A stretch of 26,922 nt of DNA from Bacillota bacterium (GTDB lineage Bacteria > Bacillota > Sulfobacillia > RBS10-35 > JAJYVN01): NCBI GenBank assembly GCA_021791995.1, contig JAJYVN010000008.1, positions 1-26,922 on the forward strand, given 5' to 3'. The notes beneath the pieces were generated by a model. That model was not told where the DNA came from and did no database searches. It worked only from the letters and a program-made list of their open reading frames with translations. The position numbers were made by a program, and so were the translations under genes. Numbering within the stretch: position 1 is the stretch's first letter; each line of letters starts with the position of its first letter. Below, piece by piece: positions 7,621-14,833 of the stretch.

Positions 7621-7657
7621 ACAAAAACGGGGCTCCGGAGTGAGATCCGGAGCCCCG
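7621..7657 (-). terminator. Rho-independent terminator of the SASP gene
   Basis: A 12-base perfect stem (7646-7657 with 7628-7639) closes a six-base loop. On the minus strand it is followed by TTTTT (7627-7623). It lies 24 bases past the SASP stop. The GC-rich stem with a U-tract is a textbook intrinsic terminator and isolates the spore-protein transcript from the TIGR04086 gene. Confidence 0.9.
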
Positions 7658-7680
7658 TGGCTCGGGTGGTATGGCCCTCG

Positions 7681-7902
7681 CTAGCCTTTGCGCACGGGTC
7701 TTTGCAGCTCGTGCTCGGCAAAGCGAATAAGTCTCCGCACCATATGTCCGCCGATCGTGCCGACCTCTCGGGTCGTCATGTTGCCCCAGCCTCGCTCTCC
7801 GATTTCGTCCAGCAGGCCGAGTTCCTCGGCGACCTCATACTTCATGCGGTCAAGGGCTTCCTGGGCACCAGGCAGGGCTGTCTTTCGCCGTTGGCTCGAC
7901 AG
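7681..7902 (-). CDS. Alpha/beta-type small acid-soluble spore protein, CTG start
   Basis: 73 residues. The family signature is clear: ALDRMKYEVAEELGL, then GWGNMTTREVGTIGGHMVRR, matching the EVAxELG and GNLTSRExGxxGGxMVRRMI motifs of SspA/SspC-type proteins that coat DNA in spores. No ATG, GTG or TTG lies between the ribosome binding site and the conserved region. The first ATG codes for a Met inside the conserved helix and would remove the N-terminal third. The only sensible start is CTG at 7902, eight bases after GGAGGAGGT, giving a normal beginning (M)SSQRRKTALPGAQEALDR. The E-V bond in TREVGTIGG is where the spore protease GPR would be expected to cut by analogy (normally E-I/F/V). Own terminator downstream; expression would be in the forespore under sigma-G, although I could not place a clear sigma-G promoter. 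Confidence 0.88.
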   Translation of the reverse strand: MSSQRRKTALPGAQEALDRMKYEVAEELGLLDEIGERGWGNMTTREVGTIGGHMVRRLIRFAEHELQRPVRKG

Positions 7903-7910
7903 GCGTATCG

Positions 7911-7919
7911 ACCTCCTCC
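7911..7919 (-). promoter_or_regulatory. Strong ribosome binding site that places the SASP start at CTG
   Basis: The minus strand reads GGAGGAGGT, almost fully complementary to the 16S rRNA tail, followed by eight bases and then CTG. ATA, two codons upstream in the same frame, is too close to the site. The strength of the site may offset the weak start codon. Confidence 0.75.
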
Positions 7920-7992
7920 GCGATGGGCCTGCCCCGAGCGATGCTCAATGTGCCCTGATCGCGGCACGCTTCACCAGGGAAGTGTTGGCATG

Positions 7993-9039
7993 TCAGCATG
8001 CAGTGGTACTTTGCGCTGATTGCTCGGTGATCTTCGGCAAGCCTGGGGAAAAATGCACGGTCATGCCACTACCGAGCACCGAAAACTCCAAATCACCCAA
8101 CGTGTCTGTGCGCAACACGGCCACCCCGGCTTGCGTCAGGCGATGGAGAACGCTGTTATCCGGTGCGCTCCCGGAGACCACAGCGACGCGTGGCGAAACC
8201 GCATCGAGAAAGCTCGGGACGAGGCTGTCCGCAGCCCCCTGCCCTGGAAGTTCCAGTACTTGGGCGCGTAGATCGCCGCCGAGGCGCACTGCCAACTCCT
8301 CATCCCGTGGGTTCGACGTACCTGCGAGGAGGAAGCGCATCGGGCCAACGCTCAGCATGACCAGTGCCGGCCCCCCCGGTAGCGTCCCCGGCAGGGAGAG
8401 TTCGCTCGCAGGCAATAGAACCTGCAATTGCGCCATGCCGACCGCGAGGCTCGTGCCGCGTAGTGCGGATACGACCGCAATGCCCCGCTCCTCCGCCAGG
8501 GTCATCACCCTGTCATAGCTTGCACAACTGGACCCGGGAACCGCATCGTAGATCCGCCCCACCGGAACGTCGGGGAGCACGGTCAAAAGACCCGTGAGGG
8601 CATTAGCCTCGCCTGAGGTGATCAAAACGCTTGAAAGCGAGGACACACCCCACTGGCGCAGAAGACGCAGAGCCTCGAGCCCCGCAGCGGCGGAGGGTCC
8701 TCCATCCACCAATGCCGCCTGCCCGTCCGAGGATATCAGGATGGCTCGTCCCGTCCCGTCCTGAATGAACGCAACGACCGCGGTGGTATTGGTTAGAGCA
8801 TTCGCGGTAGACGCGAGCACGGGGTGGTGGACGCGACCTGTCGCCACAGGAAAGGGGACAGGCCCGTTGGTAAACTGTGTGAGCACAAAGCCAATCCCAA
8901 CCACGAGGGCAGCATACGCACCATCGAGGGCCCACCCCAAAAGGCGCCCCCGTATCCTCGCTCGTCTCCCCCCAGCGTTCCAGAAGATTGCCCGCACGAC
9001 CTCACTTCCCCGGCAATGGGTATGCCGGCAGGTCCACAC
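7993..9039 (-). CDS. ComEC C-terminal-like beta-lactamase-fold protein without metal ligands
   Basis: 348 residues from GTG at 9039, which touches the DinG stop; a GTG at 8997 (residue 15) is an alternative. One membrane span (about 34-55) anchors an outer domain whose order follows the ComEC/Rec2 metallo-beta-lactamase region: LVDGG (110-114), LRLLRQWGV (124-131), SSVLITSGEANALTGL (136-151, where ComEC has VLTHPHADHxGGL), FLLAGT (236-241, for FLLTGD), VLELPGQGA (261-269, for LKVPHHGS) and GVAVLRTDTLG (305-315). The metal-binding His and Asp residues are all replaced, so it should not be a nuclease. The ComEC channel domain is absent. Probably co-transcribed with dinG. A small stem (GCATG-CTGA-CATGC) overlaps the stop codon. 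Confidence 0.65.
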   Translation of the reverse strand: MWTCRHTHCRGSEVVRAIFWNAGGRRARIRGRLLGWALDGAYAALVVGIGFVLTQFTNGPVPFPVATGRVHHPVLASTANALTNTTAVVAFIQDGTGRAILISSDGQAALVDGGPSAAAGLEALRLLRQWGVSSLSSVLITSGEANALTGLLTVLPDVPVGRIYDAVPGSSCASYDRVMTLAEERGIAVVSALRGTSLAVGMAQLQVLLPASELSLPGTLPGGPALVMLSVGPMRFLLAGTSNPRDEELAVRLGGDLRAQVLELPGQGAADSLVPSFLDAVSPRVAVVSGSAPDNSVLHRLTQAGVAVLRTDTLGDLEFSVLGSGMTVHFSPGLPKITEQSAQSTTAC

Positions 9040-11889
9040 TCATACGGGGGGGGTTGCAACCGCTTTGGCGGAAAACCACTGCGCTAGCCGCTCCACGATC
9101 TCCTCACGGGTGGTCCGAAGCACCTGCGGACCGGGTAGGGAGTCCACGAAGACCGAGCCGTAACGAGCCGTGGCCAGCCGAGGATCGAGGACAACCACCG
9201 CCCCATGATCACTTCCGGTCCGAATCAGGCGGCCAAAGCCCTGCTTGAACCGCAACACCGCCGCCGGGAGCTGCAGTTCGGCAAAACCATTGCCTCCACG
9301 CCTCTCAATCTCTTCCAGCCTAGCCTGGAGAAGCGGAATGTCCGGTGGCCAAAAAGGGAGCTGAGCAATGAGCAGAAGACGCAGCGCATCCCCCGGCAGG
9401 TCCACACCCTCCCAGAAGCTGCTGGCCCCGAGCACCACGGTTTCCTCGTTGCGCCGGAGGGCATTGGCCAAGGTGGTGCGACTACCGTCCGCACCCTGAG
9501 CAAGACAAACGATGCCCATTTGTTCCAGTGGACCCCGGACACGCTCCCGCAGTTCACGTAAAACGCGGTTGGAGGTCAAAAGGACCAGCGTCTGGCCGCG
9601 TGTGATCGCACTCAGACGCACAACCCACGGCGCCAAATCCTCCGCGATCTGGTCCGCCGCACGGCTCTGCGGGCCTTGGCCCGAGGTCGAAAGCGCCAGG
9701 AGCGCCTGATGCCGATAGTCAAAGGGTGAGCCGATCACCAGTGTGTTGGTGCGTTCGGACTCTGGGCCTTCCAGAATACCGAGCCGCTTTTGCACAAAGG
9801 CGAAACTCTTCCGCACCGTCAGCGTCGCTGAGGTGAGCACAACCGAGCGCTTGGGGGCGAAGAGAAGCTCCGCCAAGATCTTCCCTGGGTTGATCGGTAC
9901 CGCATAGAGCACGCTGGCGCCGGGCAGACCATGGAACGCGTGCACCTCGCACCAACCCACCCAACCGTCTCGGCCACCAAGGCATACCTCCAAGCCGTCC
10001 GCCGCCTCCCGGCCCTTAACCGCAAGGGAGCGCACAGCGGCGCTCCGATCGCCTTCACCCAGGACCTGTTCTTCTCCCTCCTCCAGCACCTCGGCCAGGT
10101 CGTCCAGGGCGGAGGCGAGGGCACGTAACCCGCGCTCAAGCTCATCCCCTTCGCGTTCGACCAGGGTCCAATCGGCGTCGGCGGAGCGCTCCGATCCAAA
10201 GCGGGCCGTCCAGCGGCCCGCAACCTCCCCTGGACAGTGCGTCACGGCCCAGCGACTGAGCGCACGAAAGCACAGGTCCGCCGCCTGCGCACTCGTGGCG
10301 AGGATGGCCTCTGCCTCGCGCAACCTCCCCAGCCCACGCGTTGCCCAAGCAGCGTCCTCGCCAATCCGCAGCCCCTGCAAGACACCTCGCAGACCCGGTA
10401 ACAGTCCGTGTTCACGTGGACCGTTACCGGGTGTCCCTAATTGCCGGAAAAAGCGCTCAAGGGCCCGGGAGCCGACCACGTACCCCAAATGGGTGCTGGC
10501 GTCCGTCTCGACGTGGTGTGCCTCATCGAAGATCACATACTGGTAGGCGGGGACGACCCCACCACCCCGGGCCAGGTCGCTCAGGAGCAGCGCGTGATTC
10601 ACGACCACCACGTCCGCCCGCTCAGCCTTTCGACGCGCCTCGAAGAGGAAACACCCGTCGTAAAACGGGCACCGCCGACCGGTGCAGGCCACGGTCTCGG
10701 TCGAGAGTGCGGTAAAGCGTTCCTCGTCGGCACCGTACAGCCCCAGCTCCGTCCGATCCCCGGTTGTCGTGGACTGTAACCAGACGGCGATGCGGGCCAG
10801 CAACCCCTGCTCATCGCTGTCGAATTCCCGCTCCGCCAGACGCTCGGACCATAGCTTCCAGCACAAGTATTGTCCCCGACCCTTGAGCAGAGCCACCTCT
10901 CCACCCCCCAGCCCTGCAGTGGCCAGTGGCAGATCCTTGTGCATCAACTGCTCTTGCAGGTTCACAGTGTGCGTGGCAATCACCACCCGCTGCCCACCCG
11001 AGGCGCTGGACCAGGCCAGCGCAGGCAAGAGGTATGCAAGCGTCTTGCCTGTGCCGGTACCCGCCTCCGCCAGCAGGTGCCGATCCGAGGAAAAGGCACG
11101 CCAGACGGCTTCCAAGAGCATCCGTTGGCCTGGTCGCGGCTCGAAGGCAGAGAGTTGCTGACCGAGGGGCGAATCGGGACGTAGCGCATCCATTAGCTGC
11201 GCGATATCGGTGGCGTGTGCAAGGTCTGCACGCGGTGGGTCCTCCCGCCGGACCGGTCGCAGAAGTGTCGCAATGCCATCCGATGGCGGCAGCAGACTGC
11301 CGAGCGGTCCCTCGCCCAAGATCCGTGCAAGTGTCGCGCGGAGCTCGGGAGATAAACGGAAGAGTTCGTTTTGCAAAACCAAGAACAACTGGGCTGCGGT
11401 CTCGGCGTCAGCCAGGGCATCGTGCGCCTGCCTCAACGGAATGTCCCAATGCGCCGCCATGTCGGCCAGTCGGTGGCTCGGCACAAACGGTGTCAGGATC
11501 CGCGCCAACTCCAGTGTGTCGTACACCTCGCCGGGCAGTGCCTCGAGGCCGTGCCGGCGCAACCCGGCATGCAAAAAGCTCAGATCAAAGGCGATGTTGT
11601 GCCCGACGAGCGGCCTCGTCCCCACCAGGTCACGCCACTCCGCCAAGGCCTGTGGGGGTACTGGTGCCGCGTGCAGCCGCTCTTGGTCGATGCCCGTCAG
11701 GCGCTGCACCACGAGCGGCACCGGTCCCTCCGGGCGCACCATCGTTGACCAACGGTCCTGCATGACACCTGCCTCGACGCGGACAATCGCGAGTTGAATG
11801 ATCTGATCGACGCGCGGGTCGAGTCCCGTCGTTTCACAGTCCACCGCAACAAAATCCGGAACAGGGCACCATTGCATTCGCTCTGTCAA
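9040..11889 (-). CDS. dinG: DinG-family ATP-dependent helicase with N-terminal DnaQ-like 3'-5' exonuclease
   Basis: 949 residues, the usual size for the exonuclease-helicase fusion of Bacillota. The DEDDh exonuclease occupies about 10-175 (D17, E19, D102, H156, D161). The XPD/DinG superfamily 2 helicase follows, with Walker A AGTGTGKT (276-283), DEAH (455-458), FWEGVDLPGD and QGFGRLIRT. Four cysteines, C343, C402, C407 and C413, lie where XPD-type helicases bind an iron-sulphur cluster. Characterised Gram-positive DinG proteins such as that of S. aureus lack this cluster, so this copy may unwind DNA or DNA-RNA hybrids like E. coli DinG. The start is TTG at 11889; an ATG at 11877 is possible. 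It is divergent from the response regulator gene, across a 147-base gap. Confidence 0.9.
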   Translation of the reverse strand: MTERMQWCPVPDFVAVDCETTGLDPRVDQIIQLAIVRVEAGVMQDRWSTMVRPEGPVPLVVQRLTGIDQERLHAAPVPPQALAEWRDLVGTRPLVGHNIAFDLSFLHAGLRRHGLEALPGEVYDTLELARILTPFVPSHRLADMAAHWDIPLRQAHDALADAETAAQLFLVLQNELFRLSPELRATLARILGEGPLGSLLPPSDGIATLLRPVRREDPPRADLAHATDIAQLMDALRPDSPLGQQLSAFEPRPGQRMLLEAVWRAFSSDRHLLAEAGTGTGKTLAYLLPALAWSSASGGQRVVIATHTVNLQEQLMHKDLPLATAGLGGGEVALLKGRGQYLCWKLWSERLAEREFDSDEQGLLARIAVWLQSTTTGDRTELGLYGADEERFTALSTETVACTGRRCPFYDGCFLFEARRKAERADVVVVNHALLLSDLARGGGVVPAYQYVIFDEAHHVETDASTHLGYVVGSRALERFFRQLGTPGNGPREHGLLPGLRGVLQGLRIGEDAAWATRGLGRLREAEAILATSAQAADLCFRALSRWAVTHCPGEVAGRWTARFGSERSADADWTLVEREGDELERGLRALASALDDLAEVLEEGEEQVLGEGDRSAAVRSLAVKGREAADGLEVCLGGRDGWVGWCEVHAFHGLPGASVLYAVPINPGKILAELLFAPKRSVVLTSATLTVRKSFAFVQKRLGILEGPESERTNTLVIGSPFDYRHQALLALSTSGQGPQSRAADQIAEDLAPWVVRLSAITRGQTLVLLTSNRVLRELRERVRGPLEQMGIVCLAQGADGSRTTLANALRRNEETVVLGASSFWEGVDLPGDALRLLLIAQLPFWPPDIPLLQARLEEIERRGGNGFAELQLPAAVLRFKQGFGRLIRTGSDHGAVVVLDPRLATARYGSVFVDSLPGPQVLRTTREEIVERLAQWFSAKAVATPPV

Positions 11890-11984
11890 AGAGCACCGCC
11901 CTTCCTTTTGGGCGACGCTTCGGCGCCGCGACCCTCCATCCCTCCGCTCCCTGGCGTTTCACCGGCGTCGATGCTACCTTTCTT

Positions 11985-12004
11985 CACAATTGGTCGCTAT
12001 TGTG
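11985..12004. promoter_or_regulatory. Inverted repeat CACAAT-N8-ATTGTG ahead of the response regulator
   Basis: A 20-base dyad lies 32 bases upstream of the regulator ATG, in the gap shared with the divergent dinG gene. Six-base perfect arms around eight bases suit a dimeric DNA-binding protein. OmpR-type regulators more often use direct repeats, so autoregulation is only one possibility. Confidence 0.35.
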
Positions 12005-12036
12005 GAGTCGGAGTTTACCACGGTGAGGTACTGCAT

Positions 12037-12720
12037 ATGGCAAAGACGATTCTAGTGGTCGACGACGAGGTGCACGTTCAACGGCTTTTGCGGATGTATC
12101 TCGAACAGGCCGGATATCGCGTGCAGACCTGTGGCGACGGGCCATCGGCCCTGGCCGCCGCACGCGAGGTGCGCCCGGATCTCGTGCTGCTCGATCTGAT
12201 GCTCCCTGGCATGGATGGCATAGAGGTGTGTAACCGCATTCGCGCCGAACAGGACCTCCCCATTATCATGCTGACCGCGCGAACCACTGAACAGGATCGC
12301 CTCAAGGGCCTGCGTGGCGGCGCAGACGATTATGTCAGTAAGCCGTTCAGTCCCCCAGAGATCGTTCTGCGGGTCGGCGCCGTTCTGCGCCGCGTGAGCG
12401 CAACGGGCGAGGCCAAGGAGCGTGTGCTGAACGTCGGCCCGGTAGCCCTGGATCCTGATCTGCACCTTGCGACCGTCGAAGGGCGGGACCTATCGCTCAC
12501 GCCAACGGAGTTCCGACTGCTCGCCGCCCTCATGTCGCGGCCGGGCTGGACCTTCGAGCGTCAGCAGCTCCTCGATATCGTGGCGGGTCCGGACTTTCTC
12601 GGCTATGACCGGAACATCGACGTCCACATTGCGAATCTGCGGAAGAAGCTCGGCATTGCTCCGAGTCCGATTCACACCGTCTACGGCGTGGGGTATCGGT
12701 ACCAAACCGAACCTTCATGA
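12037..12720 (+). CDS. OmpR/PhoB-type response regulator
   Basis: 227 residues. The receiver domain (about 3-115) has the acidic pocket D9-D10, phosphorylation site D53 (LLDLMLPG), T80 and K102. The winged-helix DNA-binding domain (about 130-225) reads LSLTPTEFRLLAALMSRPG and ends VYGVGYRYQ, which is typical of PhoB-type regulators. The ATG at 12037 follows GAGGT by seven bases. The gene overlaps its kinase by four bases (ATGA), so the pair is translated together. The target genes are unknown; the secreted protein that follows is an obvious candidate. Confidence 0.93.
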   Translation: MAKTILVVDDEVHVQRLLRMYLEQAGYRVQTCGDGPSALAAAREVRPDLVLLDLMLPGMDGIEVCNRIRAEQDLPIIMLTARTTEQDRLKGLRGGADDYVSKPFSPPEIVLRVGAVLRRVSATGEAKERVLNVGPVALDPDLHLATVEGRDLSLTPTEFRLLAALMSRPGWTFERQQLLDIVAGPDFLGYDRNIDVHIANLRKKLGIAPSPIHTVYGVGYRYQTEPS

Positions 12721-14099
12721 AAACACAGCGGTTGGGCAGGGTGAGCCTCTGGGTTCAATTGGTCTTCGCCGTCGGACTCGCCATCGCCGTGGCGGTTGGA
12801 TCCGTCGCCTATCTTTTCCATCGTGCCGTGAGTGAGCAGTATGCCAGCCAGATCCGTGGCCAGGTCCGCTCCGAGGTCGGTCCGCTCGGCGGGTATCTGG
12901 CAAGCGTCGCGGTCGTCGACCCGAGCGCACTTCAAAGCTTTGCGGCGGAGCTAGCGAGTCGCGAAGGTGCGCGAATTGTGCTCTTTAACGGCACGACTCA
13001 AAACAGCCAAAACAAAGTGGTCGATACCGATCCGTCCCAGAGTTGGCCCCCCCCCAGCGGCTTCCTATCGTTTCCGTTAACCCTGCGAGGAACCACGCTG
13101 ACCGGATACTTCGTCATCCCCGATCCGGTCACAAGCTACCTGCGGCAGTATGACGCGGCCTTAGCGCGCACCCTTCTGCTCCCGTCCCTGATCGGCTTTT
13201 TGGTTGGTCTGGGAATCATTCTGTTGCTGACGCGGCGCATCGTACGGCCGCTCTCGAGCATGACCAACGCGGCACGGCGCGTCGGCGCCGGGGAACTCAG
13301 CCTCCGGGTGCCGGAGGTGGGCCCACCTGAAGTCGCGGCCCTGGCTCTGGAGTTTAATACCATGGCGAGCCGACTTGCGGAAAGCCAGGAGCTACGCCAG
13401 GCATTGGTCGCGGATGTCGCGCACGAACTGCGAACGCCCTTGACCGTCGTCCGCGGTTACCTTGAGGCCATCCGTGATCACCTCGTCGAGGCCGACTCGA
13501 ATACGATCAACACCATCTTTGACGAGACGATCCACCTTCAAGATTTGGTCAATGACCTCCAGGACCTAGCCCAGGCTGATGCCCAGGAACTGCGACTGGA
13601 GTTTGGATCGGTCGACCTGAGACAGCTCCTGGCTTCGGCGCGTGCAGAATTCAGCCTTGAGGCCCAGAATAAGGGCGTCGAACTGCAGGTAACCGTCCCG
13701 ACGGCGCGGTTGCTCGTCATCATCGGCGACGCCCGCCGCCTGGCACAGGTCCTGCATAATCTGCTCGGAAACGCACTCCGTTACACCCCTGCTGGCGGCC
13801 GCATTCAACTGATGGCTGCCGCAGCGGGAAATGTGGCCCGGATTGAGGTGCGCGACACCGGGACCGGTATCTCCCCCGAGGATCTGCCATTCATCTTCGA
13901 CCGCTTCTACCGTGTCGACAAGTCGCGAGCCCGCGGCACGGGCGGTTCGGGCCTCGGTCTCACGATTGCGCGACGCATCATTGAAGCACACCACGGTACG
14001 ATCGAAGTCGGATCGGAGCTGGGAGCGGGGACCACCTTCACGATCGACCTGCCGATGCAAGCTGAAGCGAAAGCGGACAACGAACCACCAGTTGCATGA
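12717..14099 (+). CDS. Membrane sensor histidine kinase
   Basis: 460 residues. Membrane span 1 (about 11-33), an extracytoplasmic sensor region of about 110 residues (39-150) with no cysteines, span 2 (about 152-171), HAMP (about 172-225), HisKA with phospho-accepting H236 in VADVAHELRTP, and HATPase_c (about 335-447) with N352, DTGTGIS (380-386) and GSGLGL (410-415). All catalytic motifs are intact. It is partner to the regulator it overlaps. The sensor domain does not resemble a named family; an extracellular cue is inferred from the topology only. Confidence 0.93.
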   Translation: MKTQRLGRVSLWVQLVFAVGLAIAVAVGSVAYLFHRAVSEQYASQIRGQVRSEVGPLGGYLASVAVVDPSALQSFAAELASREGARIVLFNGTTQNSQNKVVDTDPSQSWPPPSGFLSFPLTLRGTTLTGYFVIPDPVTSYLRQYDAALARTLLLPSLIGFLVGLGIILLLTRRIVRPLSSMTNAARRVGAGELSLRVPEVGPPEVAALALEFNTMASRLAESQELRQALVADVAHELRTPLTVVRGYLEAIRDHLVEADSNTINTIFDETIHLQDLVNDLQDLAQADAQELRLEFGSVDLRQLLASARAEFSLEAQNKGVELQVTVPTARLLVIIGDARRLAQVLHNLLGNALRYTPAGGRIQLMAAAAGNVARIEVRDTGTGISPEDLPFIFDRFYRVDKSRARGTGGSGLGLTIARRIIEAHHGTIEVGSELGAGTTFTIDLPMQAEAKADNEPPVA

Positions 14100-14131
14100 G
14101 GCTGCGTCGGCGCACCCGGTTAGGCTGTACC

Positions 14132-14151
14132 GGGGGGCACGCACGCCCCTC
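14132..14151 (+). promoter_or_regulatory. Hairpin between the kinase and the secreted protein
   Basis: GGGGGGC (14132-14138) and GCCCCTC (14145-14151) pair over seven bases, including one G-U, around a six-base loop. There is no T-tract, so it is a weak terminator at best. It may lower read-through or protect the downstream message, setting the secreted protein's level apart from that of the kinase. Confidence 0.3.
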
Positions 14152-14174
14152 GACGTCCACAGGGGAGGGATCCC

Positions 14175-14801
14175 ATGCCCAAAGGCGCGTTGCCGAAGCT
14201 TCTGTTGATTGCCTGCGCCATGGTCGGCACGATCGGCGCGGCAACCGCAACGCGGTCAGCGGCGACCGTCGCTCCCAGCATGGCATCCGGTCCGACGATC
14301 TCGCCATCGCTGGCCGATCTCGCAAAGCGCCTCGACATGAGCCCCGACAAACTGGACACCGCCATCCGCGCCATCCTTTCCGAGCGTTGGAAGAAGACGG
14401 CCGCCATCGGCAATCTCCCCAGCGCAACGGTCCAGCAGGGGCTTGACCGAATCGCCGTCGCGCCGGCCGACCTCGTCCTCGGCGTCTCCTTCGGACCACC
14501 CGAGGGACCGCTCTCGGTGGTCGCCAACCACTTTGGCATCACCGTACCGCAACTCTTCGATTCGTTACGCCAGGGAAAGAACCTGACCCAGATCGCGCAG
14601 CAGCATGGCAAGAGTGCGGATTCCGTGCGAGAGGCGCTCACCCGAGCGGCATCCACACAGGTCGCGTGGCAAGCCGCACAGCGCGGGTGGACGGCAGACC
14701 AACAGCGGCGGGCTCTGTTGAGCATCACGCACCAAATCGAGCGCTGGATGGTCAGCACACCGCTACCCGCGCAACACCTGCCCTACAATGTCTCGGTTTG
14801 A
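14175..14801 (+). CDS. Secreted protein with helical repeats, function unknown
   Basis: 208 residues. The N-terminus has a Lys, a hydrophobic core (LLLIACAMVGTIGAATA) and a small-residue cleavage region near residue 26, so it is probably exported by Sec. The mature part holds short helical units of the kind LAKRLDMSPDKLDTAIRAIL (48-67) and VANHFGITVPQLFDSLRQGK (115-134), the latter followed by LTQIAQQHGKSADSVREAL. This helix-turn-helix-like pattern recurs in secreted proteins of high-GC Gram-positives without known function. GGGGAGGG sits just before the ATG. It lies 75 bases behind the kinase in the same direction and may be a target or ligand-binding accessory of that system. Confidence 0.7.
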   Translation: MPKGALPKLLLIACAMVGTIGAATATRSAATVAPSMASGPTISPSLADLAKRLDMSPDKLDTAIRAILSERWKKTAAIGNLPSATVQQGLDRIAVAPADLVLGVSFGPPEGPLSVVANHFGITVPQLFDSLRQGKNLTQIAQQHGKSADSVREALTRAASTQVAWQAAQRGWTADQQRRALLSITHQIERWMVSTPLPAQHLPYNVSV

Positions 14802-14807
14802 ACCAAC

Positions 14808-14833
14808 GCCCACGGCGCTAAGGCGCCGTGGGC
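14808..14833. terminator. Hairpin between convergent genes
   Basis: An 11-base perfect stem (14808-14818 with 14823-14833) closes a four-base TAAG loop, directly after the secreted-protein stop. Its last base is the final base of the acsA stop codon on the other strand. On the plus strand TATTCCT follows, a poor U-tract. It probably ends transcription from both sides. Confidence 0.6.

Noticed and set aside
7920..7992. Sigma-G promoter for the SASP gene
   Set aside because: CACATTGA and nearby GCATG motifs resemble parts of the consensus but not at correct spacing; I cannot support a placement.
7688..8518. 276-codon plus-strand frame across the SASP and ComEC-like genes
   Set aside because: It is antisense to an unmistakable SASP and its terminator side, has no binding site, and has shadow-type composition.
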